The translations under genes and the position numbers were made by a program. This document shows positions 13,941-28,077 of a stretch of DNA of 64,000 bases, piece after piece. The stretch is from Chrysomallon squamiferum. Its lineage: Eukaryota > Mollusca > Gastropoda > Neomphalida > Peltospiridae. Position 1 is the stretch's first letter, and the number at the start of each line of letters is the position of its first letter. The notes below the pieces were generated by a model. That model had not been told where the DNA came from. It ran no database searches and worked only from the letters and a program-made list of their open reading frames with translations. The DNA lies in the NCBI GenBank assembly GCA_012295275.1, contig CM022677.1:6309280-6373279 (forward strand). The letters run 5' to 3'.

Positions 13941-14455
13941 TTAAATATCGCTCTTTCGAGGTTTTGCATGAACAAAGTCTTTTATAGTGGAAGTAGTGTC
14001 AATCGTTCTGAAACGTCGCATTCGGTGCTCATCAACGTCAGCATATTTAAACGTTTTTCTCCCATCGTCTTTCTTTGTGCAGTTTTTATGCGGCGCAGTT
14101 TGGAAAACGAGCGTTCCTCCGTGCAGTTTGTAACCACCAAACACAAATACATACGTAGCATTATTTCAATATTAGATAAACATGACTGCATGTTGTGATC
14201 GCTGATGAGACGGTATATCAGCAGCTCCAATGTCTCGCCGTCTGTCATCGCCGTGTTGTCCTTATCATCAGCTGCAGCATCTGACTGAGAAGCACTCGGT
14301 TCAGAAGTGCCAGGAACTGTAGAAGTTCGTCTGACACATTGGCCTGCAGATCATTTTGATACGTGTTAATGAGGCCAGCGCCGAGTTTGACAGATGCTCC
14401 TTGCACACTGACCCTAAATGTCGCAACAACCCAAACTTGTTCTGTTTTCCTCATC
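13941..14455 (-). pseudogene. hAT-family transposase C-terminal fragment (ZMYM1-like)
   Basis: The minus strand encodes the hAT C-terminal dimerisation region: MLRMYLCLVVTNCTEERSFS followed by KLRRIKTAQRKTMGEKRLNM. This is the conserved pattern (ERSFSKL, R-x-TM, ERLN) of hAT transposases and their ZMYM1-like relatives, which cut and paste DNA through an RNase H-like core. Only the last part of the protein remains. The frame breaks near 14250 (upstream part QVWVVATFRVSVQGASVKL in another frame) and again near 13995, after which IKDFVHAKPRKSDI continues in a third frame. No terminal inverted repeats were identified. Confidence 0.75.
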
Positions 14456-14723
14456 TGCTTGCAAACTTTTCTTCAGTATTTGCGAGAAAGCAACTAATGA
14501 ACTAGATGTGGTCCACTGGCTAGTGAGGAAAGCAAATTTCAACAACAAAACTGTTCATAAACGAACCTCTACACAAAACAAATACTAAAGGCTATAGTCA
14601 AAATCGTGATACCCAGCATCATGATAAAAAAAAATTGAAAGCCTCTGAAAGCGTGGAGCCAGTACCGTTTGTTACATCTGCTACGTTGTTAATCGGGCAC
14701 TCAATACACACATCCAAACACAC

Positions 14724-14726
<3 letters not shown>
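14456..14726. other. Spacer between hAT fragment and CA array
   Basis: No recognisable coding content; possibly further degraded hAT sequence. Confidence 0.4.

Positions 14727-14784
<58 letters not shown>
14727..14784. repeat. (CA)n microsatellite
   Basis: About 28 CA units. Confidence 0.95.
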
Positions 14785-14786
<2 letters not shown>

Positions 14787-14856
14787 AGTGACATATAAAA
14801 ACATACAAAAACCTATCCGATCTATAAAAAGTCTTTCTCTTCGTATTTTTGTTTAA

Positions 14857-15012
<156 letters not shown>

Positions 15013-15099
15013 ACACACATACAAACGCACATACAATAAGACAATGATAAAACCGTCACAGTTTACCCTGATCATATTTTTATAATATGCAAATATGTA

Positions 15100-15101
15100 A
15101 A

Positions 15102-15166
<65 letters not shown>
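15100..15166. repeat. (ATT)n microsatellite
   Basis: About 22 ATT units, about 90 bp from the preceding CT array. Confidence 0.95.
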
Positions 15167-16263
15167 GAAATTAGCCAACTAAACTGGTACTATGTTCCTA
15201 AAGAACCATCTTGCAGTAAATAATATTAATATTTCCATTTTGCTGTGGTTTATCGTTAAATACATGAACGTACTTATAGGAACAAAAAGTATAATCCACA
15301 GCTAGAGACAAAAGCAAAACTATGAACACAAAATAATTTGTTTTCTATTTTCTTTTCTAAATAAATAAAGAAATATAAACATTTGCAATATTATTGAAAT
15401 AAAACACCATTTATTAATAAATAAATTATATAGTATTGGTAGTAATGTTAATAATAAATATATGAAGTTCATTATCTAATTAATTAATTATTAATATTAT
15501 TTCCCTATCTAAGAAATTGTTAAGGCATTTAATATTAATAAAGTTTTCAGTATTGCTGTGAGATTTCTCTCTCTTTGTCTGTCTGTCCAACCATGTTTCT
15601 CAATTTTATTTCGTTGTGTCCACGTATCAATGAAACAGCGTGTACTGAAAAGAAAAGACGAAATATGATTTGTAAAACACGGATTTACAGATCTCCTGTC
15701 AGGTATCCAGTTTAGTACCTCGTCATGTTTTTGAGATATCAGTCATTGCGTTTTGATATTTGTAGATATTAATGAGAGAGGAGATCAAAGAACAACCTTC
15801 TTATCTGCGAATAGAACATTTTATACAATGTGACATACGGTAATAATAATAATAATAATAAACTGTGATTATTGGGAATCAGTCCCTTGTTCAAACTAAC
15901 TTAAACATGCACAGTACACAAAAGACAAATCATAATCTCTTACATCAGGATTTAAAACACGAGTCTAAGATCTCTAGTGAGGTATCAAATTTAATATGTA
16001 GTCACGTTTTCAGTATCTCGGGTGTTTCTTTTTATTTAATTTTTTGTTTGTTTTAACCTACCAATTCTCTTGCTCTTTCTTCTATAGTCATTATATATAT
16101 ATATATTTAACTGTTTGCATAGATTTATTTATTTCTGTATTTTTATTTACTTATCAACAAAAATAAATATATAACAGTAATAAGTACACACTTTATTTCT
16201 GTAGTCATATGTTACATTTCGTTTTGTTGTTCATATGTGTGTTCCTGAGTGTGTGTATGTGTG

Positions 16264-16328
<65 letters not shown>
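16264..16328. repeat. (GT)n microsatellite at start of block B copy
   Basis: About 32 GT units, then GAAACTGATTG, the usual block B start. Shorter GT runs occupy the same place at 9964, 17542 and 28779. Confidence 0.95.
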
Positions 16329-16334
<6 letters not shown>

Positions 16335-16651
16335 ATTGTATTGTAAACTGTCTTAGAAAGATGACGTCAGAATATTTATATTTTGCACTGTAAACATCAT
16401 TTCTCTGATTATAGTGAATCAGTCCCTTGATCCCACTAACTCGAGCGTGCACAGCAAACAAAACGCGAAATATGCTTTGTAACACCGCGATTTAAAACAC
16501 GTGTCTAGAGATCTGAGGTATCCAATTTATATCTAGTCACGTTTTCAAGATTATCTGTCATTATGTTTAGTTGTTTGTACGCATTAATGAGAGAGCGGGC
16601 TAAACAATATCATTCATATCTGTAAATAGAAGATTTTAACATTGCGTCATA

Positions 16652-16653
16652 CA

Positions 16654-16723
<70 letters not shown>
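16652..16723. repeat. (AAT)n microsatellite
   Basis: About 24 AAT units directly after the block A end CATTGCGTCATACAGT. Confidence 0.95.
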
Positions 16724-16726
<3 letters not shown>

Positions 16727-17134
16727 TAACAATTAACAAATAACATTAATAGTAATAATAATAACAACAACAATAAAGAAATAATAACAGAAATAATAAC
16801 AATGAGAACAGTAACAGCAAGAACAGATAAACAATAATACTATTAAAGCTTGAAAATAGAAACTAACATAACGTAAATTCAAAGTGCGCACCTGATCTAA
16901 TTCAGTAAATGTTTTTATTCTCAGTCGACAAATTAAATTTATTTTCCAGTCTAACACTTGATTATTATATATGAAGTATTTTTAGAAATACAGATACTTT
17001 GTAATCTGTTTGCGTACCACATTTTAAGACGAAACGTTTGGATATTATGTGAGTAAAACTAGCACCTTTAATATTATATATAACTGTTTTGTAAGTATTT
17101 TAATTTAACACGCTGCGAATGATTTTGTATTTTA

Positions 17135-17139
<5 letters not shown>

Positions 17140-17198
<59 letters not shown>
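17140..17198. repeat. (ATT)n microsatellite
   Basis: About 19 ATT units between block C and block D of one family copy. Confidence 0.95.
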
Positions 17199-17395
17199 GT
17201 TGTTGTTTTTTGTTGAAACGAAGGCTCTACGTTTATAATTTGTTACATACTAATAACAGACACAAGAAGCTAGTTTCTAGATGGCCCGTGTAAAATAATA
17301 CAATTCACCCCGCCAAAAATAAATCTTGTTTAAACTTGAACACTGAACTGGCGAGTATCGTGTCTTTTGAATTGTCCGAATGAAAAACAATACAC

Positions 17396-17487
<92 letters not shown>
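17396..17487. repeat. (AAT)n microsatellite
   Basis: About 30 AAT units directly after block D. Confidence 0.95.
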
Positions 17488-17489
<2 letters not shown>

Positions 17490-18323
17490 ATTATCGAAGT
17501 TGTTGTTACTGTTGTTACGTTAAAATTCGTGTGTTCAAATCTGTGTGTGTGTGTGAAATTGATTTGTATTGTAAACTGGTTTAGAAAGGAAACGTCACAA
17601 TATTTATTTTTGCACTGCAAAAATCAAATACTTTTGCTTATAGGTACGAAGTAGTAACAAAAAAGACTGAAATAAAATCGAACATATAACTCACTAACTA
17701 TATAAAAAACAAAATAAAACCCAAAATATATGGTTTTCGTCCTCATCCTTAAAAAACCCATTGAATCCTCATTACCGGCCCTGTTCCTCTCCTCTGTGAT
17801 TATTGTGAATCAGTCCCTTTCTCGAACTAACTGGAATTGGAAACGGCAAATAATATAACATAAAGTCAAACTGTGCAAAAAAATCTAATTAAGTAATTAT
17901 TATTATTCTCAGTCGATATATAAAATGTATTTCCCAATCTTACACTTAATTATTACATATAAAGTATTGTTAGACATACAACTACTTTGTAATCTGTCTG
18001 TCTACCATATTTGAAAAGAAAAAAGTGAGTAACACTAGTACCCTGAAAATTATATATAATTTTAAACGTTGCCAATTAATTATTTTTTGTTGTTGTTGTG
18101 GTAATTGTTGAAATAAAGGTGCTACGTTTACAGTTTGTTAAATAAAACTAATTGATTTTATGAAATGACTGTCACAGTCTGTAACACTACATTAATAAGA
18201 TATGATAACTGGTTTGTACATGGACAGTGTAAAATAATACACTTCACCCCGCCAAAAATAAATCTTGTTTAAACTTGAATACTGAACTGGCGAGTATCGT
18301 GTCTTTTGAATTGTCCGAATGAA

Positions 18324-18494
<171 letters not shown>

Positions 18495-18704
18495 TAACAA
18501 AGCCATAACAATAATAACAATAACAAAATAATTTTGTAAATATTATGTAGCTATATATATCTATGTGTGTGTGTTTGTGTGTGTATGTGTGTGTAAAACT
18601 TGTGCTATGAATCAAAGCTTTACAGACAGTGAAAAGAAGACTAAAAAATCCCCCTTGTTATTTCAACGCGGTTAACATGTGTATTTATTATTATTATTTG
18701 TTTA

Positions 18705-18706
<2 letters not shown>

Positions 18707-18799
<93 letters not shown>
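18707..18799. repeat. (CT)n microsatellite
   Basis: About 46 CT units, preceded by the same AATCAAAGCTTTACAGA(C/T)AGTGAAAAGAAGACTA sequence that precedes the CT array at 19987. Confidence 0.95.
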
Positions 18800-18802
<3 letters not shown>

Positions 18803-18922
18803 AAACATCATATCGCTCTGCTTATAGGATACGAAGTGTTAGAAAACTGAAATGAAATAGAAATGAAATAGAACATATATTAAAATAAATAAACAAACAA
18901 AATAAATAAATAAATAAACAAA

Positions 18923-18957
<35 letters not shown>

Positions 18958-19796
18958 ACAAACCAAATAAAACAAAATGTAACAGAGATATATGGTTTCC
19001 TTAGTCATGCTAAAAACACTGAAGCCTCAGTACCGGCCCTGTTCCCCTCCTCTCTGATTATTGTGAATCAGTCCCTTGATCCAACTAACTCGAGCGTGCA
19101 CAGCAAACAAAAGGCGAAATATGATTTGTAACAAAGCGATTTAAAACACATGTCTAGAGATCTCCTGAGGTGTATCCAGTTTCGTATCTAGTCACGTTTT
19201 TGAGATATCAATCATTATGTTTTGTTATTTTTACGTATTCATGAGAGAGGGGGTCAAAGAACAACCTTCTTATCTGCGAACAGAACTTTACGTCCAGCAG
19301 TAATCATAATAATAAAAAAAAAAAAAAAATAAAAAAAAAAAAAAAAAAAAAATAATAATAATAATAACGGCTTCAGGCACACAAGAGAAATAATCTGTAA
19401 GTTAAAAAAAAAAAAAATTAGAGAAAAGAAAAAACGTGAATCACAAATTGCAAATAGAAAATAATATAGCATAAACTCAAACTGCGCAGCTGATCTAATT
19501 CAGTAAATGTTATTATTGTCATTCCATAAATTAGATTTATTTCCCAATCAAACACTTAATTATTATATATCAAGTATTGTTAGAAATACAGCTACTTTGT
19601 AATCTGTTTGTGTACCACATTTTGAAAACAAAATATTAAATATTATGTCATTAACACTAGTACATTGAAAATTATACATAATTATTTTCTAAGTATTTTA
19701 ATATAACACGTTGGCAAAAATAAATCTTGTTAAATCTTGAATATTGAACTGACGAGTATCATGTTTTATAAAACTACGAATGAAAAAAAAACAATA

Positions 19797-19858
<62 letters not shown>
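19797..19858. repeat. (AAT)n microsatellite
   Basis: About 19 AAT units after block D. Confidence 0.95.
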
Positions 19859-19986
19859 TAATAATAATATTTTCTTGTGAATACTATGTAGCTATATAAA
19901 CATACAGAAAATGTTATGTGTATATGAAACCTGCGCAATGAATCAAAGCTTTACAGATAGTGAAAAGAAGACTACAAAAATTCAGT

Positions 19987-20161
<175 letters not shown>

Positions 20162-20584
20162 AAATCTCAGTACCGGCCCTGTCACCCGCCTCCTAGATCA
20201 TTCTGAATCAGCCCCTTGTTCAAACTAACTTGAACGTGCACAGTACACAAAAGACAAAAAACATTATCTCTTACATCAAGATTTAAAACACGAGTCTAAG
20301 ATCTCTAGTGATGTATCATGTATTGCTCAAACTAACTCGAGCGTGCACAGCAAAGAAAAGGCGAAATATGATTTGTAACACGTGTCTACAGATCTCCCGT
20401 GAGGTATCCAGTTTAGTACTTAGTCATGTTTTTGAGATTATCTATTATTTGTGTTTTGTTCTTTGTACGTATTAATGAGAGAGGAGATCACAGATCATCC
20501 ATAATATCTGAGAACAGAAACTTTTATACAGTGCGTCATACAGTAAAAATAATAATAGATATATTAATATTATTATTAATAATA

Positions 20585-20585
<1 letters not shown>

Positions 20586-20652
<67 letters not shown>
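20586..20652. repeat. (AAT)n microsatellite
   Basis: About 21 AAT units following a short ATTAT/AATAAT dyad, after a block A copy. Confidence 0.95.
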
Positions 20653-21259
20653 TAACAAGTTCAAAAAGCAACAACCAAGTAGAATACAAATTGAAAATAT
20701 GAAATGATATAGCATAAATTCAAACTGCGTAAATAATCAAATTGTGTAAATGTTATTACTATCGATCAATAAATTAATTTCCCAATATAACACCTAATTA
20801 TTATATATCAACTATTGTTAGCAATACAGCTACTTTGTAATCTGTTTGTCTATCACGTTTGGAGAAGAAAAGAATGAGTTCCCCTAATACCTTGAAAATT
20901 ATATGTAATTTAAAACGTTGCCAATTAAGTTATTTTTGTGGTTGTTGTAATGGTTGAAACAAAGGCGCTACGTGTATAAAATGTTATAAATAACTATTTA
21001 ATTTTAACTGGTTTGTATATGAACAGTGTAAAATAATACACTTCACCCCGCCAAAAATAAATCTTGTTTAAACTTGAACACTGAACTGGCGAGTATTGTG
21101 TCTTTTGAATTGTATCAATGAAAAACGATACCCAAATAATATTAATAATCAAAATACTTTTCGGTGAATATTACATAAATATTTTATAATCGTAACCACT
21201 CAACAAGTAAGGCACCAAATAATCCACCAAATAATTTTAAGATAAAGAGGAAGATACAG

Positions 21260-21318
<59 letters not shown>

Positions 21319-21330
21319 CACACACACACA
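21260..21330. repeat. (CA)n microsatellite
   Basis: About 35 CA units with one break near the right end. Confidence 0.95.
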
Positions 21331-22247
21331 AACATACAAACATACATACACACAAAATTATCTTTTTCAGAAACAGCAGACAATTTTTCAAGTACGTCAC
21401 TTCATAGTTAATGACGTCACTTTGAAGGTAAACAGGCTACCGCGCGCTCAAGATGAAATGATCTCAATTTTTTAATTCTTAACAAAACAATGACGTCAGG
21501 CTTCTTGTAATCACTATGCACAAGATTGTTATCAATGTATTAGTATCTAAGTGAATTAACTCATTCAGAATTCTGCTTAAATACGTGCGGTGCACATTTT
21601 GTTTTCTTTTATTGAATTCATCGTAATGGCAGAGCAGCCTAAAAGAAATCGGCAACGTATCAAACTTTCTAAAGTTAAGCTACTGTCACAGACATCACAT
21701 TAAACATCTACTCCTATAATTCGTTGTTCTCTTTCTAATGTAACAGGGTTATTAACAAAATACTGTATAGAGACTGTGCTCATGTAATTATGTCACTTCT
21801 GATGAAAATCTCAATTACTTTAATTTGTATACAAGTTTAGAAGAACTGTGTTTATTGTCAACTCTAATCTCAACAGTAAAACAAAGAATTTGACTCAAAT
21901 AACGGCAGTCCGCTGACTGACCGTAGAATTATTTTCATGAGATCATTTGACAAAATGGAGCCACAAAGCAACGATACGTTCAACTTCCAAGTGATATATT
22001 TCAAATAACAAGTAAGTAAGTAAATAAATAAATAAATAAATGAACAAAGAAGGCGACTTACACTTTGCCGTGGGTTAATAGTAAAATACTTATATAATAA
22101 TATTAACAAAGCTAAGCTATTTCGTTTATTTTGCTTTAGTTTTTTAATCAAAGTTAAGTATTAATTTATTCTAAGGTAATGCAAACAAAGTCAAGATGAC
22201 CTATGTTTATTCATTGCTGTGTAGCTGTTTTACTCGCTGTTATTAGA
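21331..22247. other. Spacer upstream of the Ig gene
   Basis: AT-rich. Contains a 25-codon open frame from ATG 21626 (MAEQPKRNRQRIKLSKVKLL) with no recognisable homology. An AAAT run sits near 22019-22042. Nothing else recognised. Confidence 0.45.
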
Positions 22248-22352
22248 ATGAACTCAAGTGTCAGTGTAACTACTCGTGTGTGCTTCATAATTTTATCTCT
22301 CTTCGTACTCGCACAAAAAGAACATTTTATTTATCTAGAGATATTATTTTGT
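22248..22352 (+). CDS. Candidate signal-peptide exon of the Ig gene
   Basis: From ATG 22248 the frame reads MNSSVSVTTR, then hydrophobic VCFIILSLFVL, then AQK. That is a textbook signal-peptide layout: polar N-region, hydrophobic core, small residue before the cleavage site. The frame stays open to a possible donor GTAATC near 22353, which would leave phase 1, the phase of the other introns in the Ig gene. The next open frame in line is the first Ig domain about 500 bp away. The link is inference from position and phase; an upstream in-frame ATG also exists at 22203. Confidence 0.3.
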
Positions 22353-22378
22353 AATCAAACTGACTGAATGAATATTAT

Positions 22379-22380
<2 letters not shown>

Positions 22381-22412
<32 letters not shown>
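22381..22412. repeat. Poly(T) tract
   Basis: About 31 consecutive T; could be the tail of an inserted retroposon on the minus strand, but no body was recognised. Confidence 0.8.
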
Positions 22413-22692
22413 GAAGGAAGATGAACTAATAACAGAGAAAGTCAAACACGAAATTAAAGAATAAAAAAATAAATCATAGTGTTTTTATTTTACGCTATTT
22501 TATAAACGAAGTCAAAAAGAGACACCTAGAAGGTTTTCATTAATAATGTGCACTTAGATGAAATAATAATCATATGAATAATTAATAAATGAATGTGTGA
22601 ATAAAGAATAGCCAAAATGAATATGAAGATATTAATACATATTTGAGTAAATTTTGAATAAATAAACTAAATATATTATGTCTCATACACAA

Positions 22693-22818
<126 letters not shown>

Positions 22819-22854
22819 ACTGTTCACTAATGAGAAATGCCTGTCTGACCTGTC

Positions 22855-23201
<347 letters not shown>

Positions 23202-23336
23202 GTAAGCTGAAAATTTAATAATAATAACGATGACGATAACGATGTTCATGTTGATGATGAACTAATAGCGAGAAACGAATTAGATTTGCCTCTTTGTTTC
23301 TGTGCAGGTAAAATAAAACTAATAAAGCAAAAAAAA

Positions 23337-23386
23337 AAATAAAATTAAATTAAATTAAATTAAATTAAATTAAATTAAATTAAAAA
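23337..23386. repeat. (AAATT)n microsatellite
   Basis: About nine AAATT pentanucleotide units in the intron between Ig exons 1 and 2. Confidence 0.9.
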
Positions 23387-23651
23387 AATAAATAAGTAAA
23401 CCGGTCAAAGACACAGCAACGAGTGCATAGTTACTTATTTGTTCATTTATTTTCCAAGAGATGAGAGAGAAATATTTCTGTCTAGGCAGCCATTGTTCCT
23501 CGCTGTTTCAACGTTCCTGTGTTGTCTGGTTTCTGTGGCTCTGATTATTTGTGTTTTGTGTCTTTTGAGAATGCTGTGTTCAATGAACGGTTAAGTAATT
23601 TAAAACGCTGTGTGTTGAATGTTTTTCTAAACATTTTCTTTCTCTTTCCAG

Positions 23652-23981
23652 ACGGACCAGAACAGATTCTGTTGATTGGAAATTATCCTCAGTTTGCAGC
23701 TGACGGAAAGAACACACTGAGACTCGTTTGTCAGGCAAGCGTCACAAACTGTGTGGTTGTCTTCACGTGGGTTGAGATAAACAGAACAGGAAAAGTGCAG
23801 GCTTTAACTCAGCCTGAGAACGTCATCACTAAACTGAACGACAACGGCTACACCTACAGTCAGGCGATGACGACCACACCCATGTGGTTTCAAGATGGCA
23901 ACACAGTCACATGTCTCGCCAAAAACATCAATGTGTCTGATTCCGTAGCAATAACCAGCAGCATCAAACTGGATTTAATAT
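23652..23981 (+). CDS. Ig exon 2
   Basis: Acceptor CAG at 23651 and donor GTAAG at 23982; both junctions phase 1. Encodes a full Ig-like domain: DGPEQILLIG at the start, first cysteine in LRLVCQAS, the core tryptophan in VFTWVEI, second cysteine in NTVTCLAKN, and SSIKLDLI at the end. About 110 residues, no internal stop. The closest visible relative is exon 3, which shares the layout DG-N-LxLxC ... MWFQDGNTVTC ... TSSIxLxL. Confidence 0.85.
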
Positions 23982-24022
23982 GTAAGTTTTAGTGAGAAAC
24001 ATAGATATAGACAGATGAACAG

Positions 24023-24231
<209 letters not shown>

Positions 24232-24281
24232 TTTAATACTTATTCTGAATTGTATGGTTTAAATATTGTGTTTGTTTTCAG

Positions 24282-24604
24282 TTGGGCCAGCGAGTGTTTC
24301 TGTTAGTGGAAATCAACTTCACTTCCCTGCTGATGGAAATAAACTTTGAAACTGATTTGTAAAACTACTGTTTCTAAAGTTAATGTGACTTTCAAATGGA
24401 TGAACGAAACAAGTAAAACTGAAATAACTGACGACGTTGGAAATACAGTTTCTACAGAAGAGAGTGGAGGTCATGTCTATAGTCAATATCTCACTATTAA
24501 ACCTGTGTGGTATCAAGATGGTGACGTTATTACATGTCAAGTAAAAAACAAAACATTCTCGGGATTTCAACCAGTGACGTCAAGTATTGAACTTAACTTA
24601 CTGT
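24282..24604 (+). CDS. Ig exon 3 with frameshift
   Basis: Acceptor CAG at 24281, donor GTGAGT at 24605, phase 1 both sides. Begins FGPASVSVSGNQLHFPADGN, then the frame breaks near 24341-24346 and resumes as LKLICKTT ... FKWMNET ... PVWYQDGDVITCQVKN ... TSSIELNLL. By alignment with exon 2 (DGKNTLRLVC) a single base appears to be missing. Both cysteines and the core tryptophan are present. Confidence 0.8.
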
Positions 24605-25298
24605 GTGAGTATGATTTGTTTTGAATTGCGGGTATGTCTGTGTTGCTGTCAGTATTGTATGATTTAGTAAAGAAAGTCTGAAAAAATGCTATCATGATAT
24701 TCGAGAAAATCGTCAAAAATATTCACGTGGTCAGACAAGACAGAGCTGAATGATACTACACGAAGCTGATGTAATTTCTGAATATACTGGCACGTGATAA
24801 TTATACGATATATGTGAACAATTTTTTTTTTTCTTTTTATCAAACCTGGGTGAGGAAAACGAGGATAATGAGAATTGTTTTTTTTTTTATCTCATACCTT
24901 TTTCTTAACTCACAATGAAGTACTTGTTATCAAAACTACCCTTCATAATTTACAGTTATTTTTCGTTCAATGACATTCTTACATAAACTGCAATTTATCC
25001 ATACACTTTAAGAAGAAAATATTTCAAGTGTGATTTGGAGCGAAAGGACATGTTTTAAAATATATCTTAATAAATTACATTTCATTTAGCAGAATAATGC
25101 ATGCAGTTCACAGTTTATTTGACGTCTATGATTGGTATCACAGAATATCTCTACTTTTCGAATTTTCACAATACTTATAATTATGTGTATGTGTGTGTGT
25201 GCGTGTGTGTGTAATTATTTGTTTATTTTCTTAATGCAACGAATTTATTCAGATATACTTCTTTTTGTATGATCAGATTGACTTTCTTCATTATCCAT

Positions 25299-25300
<2 letters not shown>
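24605..25300. other. Ig gene intron, no feature seen
   Basis: AT-rich with short T runs and a small GT run near 25185-25212. No additional exon recognised. Confidence 0.5.
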
Positions 25301-25380
<80 letters not shown>

Positions 25381-25418
25381 CTGTCTCTCTATCTACCTCT
25401 CTCTCTCGCTCTCTCTCT
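25300..25418. repeat. (CT)n microsatellite in Ig intron
   Basis: About 38 CT units followed by interrupted CT, CTGT and CTAT. Confidence 0.95.
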
Positions 25419-25625
25419 GCCTTAACTGGAGTTTAAATTCATCATAAAAACACTTGTTCTAAACAGAAGTTATGGTCTGTACTGACAAAGAAATATTTAG
25501 CATTAATTAAATATATTATGCGCCTTGATTTACATGAAAAAGAAAAGAAAGTAGAAGATTTTGTCGATCCTGTCTTCTTCTTCTTTCTTTTTGTTGTTGT
25601 TGTTGTTCTTTTTCTTGTTCTTCTG

Positions 25626-25704
<79 letters not shown>
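25626..25704. repeat. (ATT)n microsatellite in Ig intron
   Basis: About 26 ATT units following GTT-rich sequence. Confidence 0.95.
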
Positions 25705-25706
<2 letters not shown>

Positions 25707-25842
25707 ATAAGATATACCTCAAGAAAAACCAGTAATAAAAGGTTACGACTCGGGCGTCCCAATTCGAGGAGACGTTTTAAAAATGTCGTGTCAAGAGTTA
25801 TACACTTGCAGTCAATATTCTATTAATTCTTACTTTACATAG

Positions 25843-26138
25843 ACGCACCAACAGTACGAATGTCCGCACACTTCTACACAAAGAACAAAAGTCTACAAAT
25901 AAGATGTGAAGCAGAAGGTCGCCCTGCAGACTACCACTCCTCTAAATTCACTCACATCTGGAGAGGTGAGAAAATCAGAGAACTAGATGGACAGTTTGTG
26001 TGACCAAACAAAATGTCCTGTCCATCCATCAGTACAGTTACAGAGATTCTGGAACATACGTGTGCGCTGTGACTAACAATGTCATTGGTTTGAACAGAAT
26101 CACTGAGCAGCTTGGAAAACCGGCGGTTATTAGTGAAG
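25843..26138 (+). CDS. Ig exon 4 with frameshift
   Basis: Acceptor TAG at 25842, donor GTAAGT at 26139, phase 1. Encodes an I-set-like domain: APTVRMSAHF, KSLQIRCEAEGRPA (first cysteine), THIWRG (tryptophan), then after a frameshift near 26001 TKQNVLSIHQYSYRDSGTYV followed by CAVTNNV (second cysteine with D-x-G-x-Y-x-C). It is more typical of adhesion-molecule Ig domains than exons 2 and 3. Confidence 0.8.
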
Positions 26139-26258
26139 GTAAGTCTCGTGTTCTTTTTGATACATTATTATTTATTTGTGTGTAGTTTATTGTAAGTCCT
26201 ATGTAATTATATTATTTATGAAATGATTGTGATGTTTTAACCACACAACTGATTTCAG

Positions 26259-26297
26259 TTCATGGAAATATACTTGAGTTTTGTGTTAGTGAGCGTG
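26259..26297 (+). CDS. Possible 13-residue linker exon
   Basis: Acceptor TTTCAG and donor GTAAGT flank 39 bp. Phase 1 at both ends gives VHGNILEFCVSER with no stop. Weak on its own; supported by the phase match with its neighbours. Confidence 0.4.
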
Positions 26298-26914
26298 GTA
26301 AGTTTGTTTGTTTACGTGCGTGTGGGAATGGTGATGAACTAACAGTTACAGTGCAGCAAGTATAGTACATTATAGAAAGTTAGTTTGTTTTGTTTGTATG
26401 ATTGGTGTACTTTTTGTGGGGTGGATGCTTGTTTATTAGTATTTCTTACTTTAAACTACCGGAGCCTTACACCGAGTGTCCTGGTTGAATTCAAAAGTTT
26501 GCTGAGCAGAATGTTAGCAATGTTTCAATACAAACTTTGTTTAATTTCAGTACCGCCGTCATCAGTAATCACATCACTTTATTTAAAGAGAATTGCAACC
26601 TGAATTTTCTGTTACATCACTTTCGTATTACCCAAAGAATGACCTTTATACTGAAATACATGAAATCCTGTTTAAGACAACCCAGTCTACATCGATCAAA
26701 ACATTATTTTCACTTCGCAATTAATTGTATCAATTAATTAATTAATTTATTTATTTATGTTCGTATTCTTTTCGTATGTATGTATGGATATATGTACGTG
26801 TGTATATGTCTGTCTGTATGTGTGTATGTACGTATATATGCAGGCATGTATATACGCATGTTTCTTTGTATATTCAGATTACGTATTTAAATTAATGCCT
26901 ATTTATGTTTCTAG
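26298..26914. other. Ig gene intron
   Basis: AT-rich intron; GTAT/CATG-type tetranucleotides near 26770-26870. No further exon recognised. Confidence 0.5.
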
Positions 26915-27052
26915 AAGAACATACCGAGTCTAAATTTGACAAGATGTCTGTCTACATTGTTACTGCAGTATTGGGTGTCATCATCATCATCCTGATCATC
27001 GTCGTTGTAGTCTGTGTAATGAGAAAGAGGAGGAAATCAGAGGATAACGAAA
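26915..27052 (+). CDS. Transmembrane exon of the Ig gene
   Basis: Acceptor CTAG at 26914, donor GTAAG at 27053, phase 1. Reads EEHTESKFDKMSVYIVTA, then a hydrophobic run rich in Val and Ile (about 23 residues), then the basic stop-transfer MRKRRKSEDNE. This fixes the topology: Ig domains outside, short tail inside. No lesion in this exon. Confidence 0.8.
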
Positions 27053-27207
27053 GTAAGAAACAATGACGATATCTGGTAATGAAAATAATTAGCAATATTT
27101 ACTTATTTTATAATTCTATTTAATAATTATTTTTATTATTTTTGCAGTTCTTTCTTATCTTCTATTTTGTCTTCAGTTTTTCAATAACGTTTGTTTTTGT
27201 GATACAG

Positions 27208-27261
27208 GACAGTTAGACAGAGAGACACAACACAGACCAGTCCATGAAGAACTAAACACAG
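27208..27261 (+). CDS. Cytoplasmic exon 1 of the Ig gene
   Basis: Acceptor ATACAG, weak donor GTCAAA, phase 1. Encodes RQLDRETQHRPVHEELNT. Phase and position support it; no motif recognised. Confidence 0.5.
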
Positions 27262-27273
27262 GTCAAATATTTC

Positions 27274-27386
<113 letters not shown>

Positions 27387-27551
27387 GTTTCTAACTTCTT
27401 ATACTAATCCTATTTTCCATCATTATTTTGATTGTCACATCTTCATCCCATTAGTGTAGTCATTATTTTTATCATTATCCACATCATAATTATTTTCATC
27501 ATTAGTATTACTGTTGTTGTTGTTTTAGTTGTGGTCGTTGTAATATTACAG

Positions 27552-27626
27552 ATAACAATGTGGATGACATTGATCTCGCTGATTATTCAACTTTACAAAC
27601 CAGAAGAACTTTACTCATATTTACCA
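27552..27626 (+). CDS. Cytoplasmic exon 2 of the Ig gene
   Basis: Acceptor TTACAG at 27551 and possible donor GTATCG at 27627, phase 1. Encodes DNNVDDIDLADYSTLQTRRT followed by LLIFT. One tyrosine (ADYSTL) resembles a phosphotyrosine site but lacks the hydrophobic residue at -2 required for a standard ITIM. Confidence 0.45.
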
Positions 27627-27638
27627 GTATCGATTCAG

Positions 27639-27766
<128 letters not shown>

Positions 27767-27973
27767 GAACCAGAAACAAAAGAACAGACGGACATGCACA
27801 CATATCTAGAAGGGTATACTTACAAACAAATATTCAAAATATCTTCTTACCAATATCTTGTAATTATTTTAAATATTTGTAACTTTAGTCTGACTGAATT
27901 GATTTTATAATTATTGTTGTTACTATTTCTATAGATATTGTTGTTATTTTTATTATTGTTATTTTTGTTGTTG

Positions 27974-28009
<36 letters not shown>

Positions 28010-28026
28010 TATTATCATCATCACAG

Positions 28027-28077
28027 ATGCTGGAGATACGAAACACGTGTATGTGCCTTTAAATAAAAATAAATCAG
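28027..28077 (+). CDS. Cytoplasmic exon 3 of the Ig gene
   Basis: Acceptor TCACAG at 28026, donor GTAAAG at 28078, phase 1. Encodes DAGDTKHVYVPLNKNKS with one tyrosine. The frame closes outside the donor, so a further coding exon downstream is required. Confidence 0.5.
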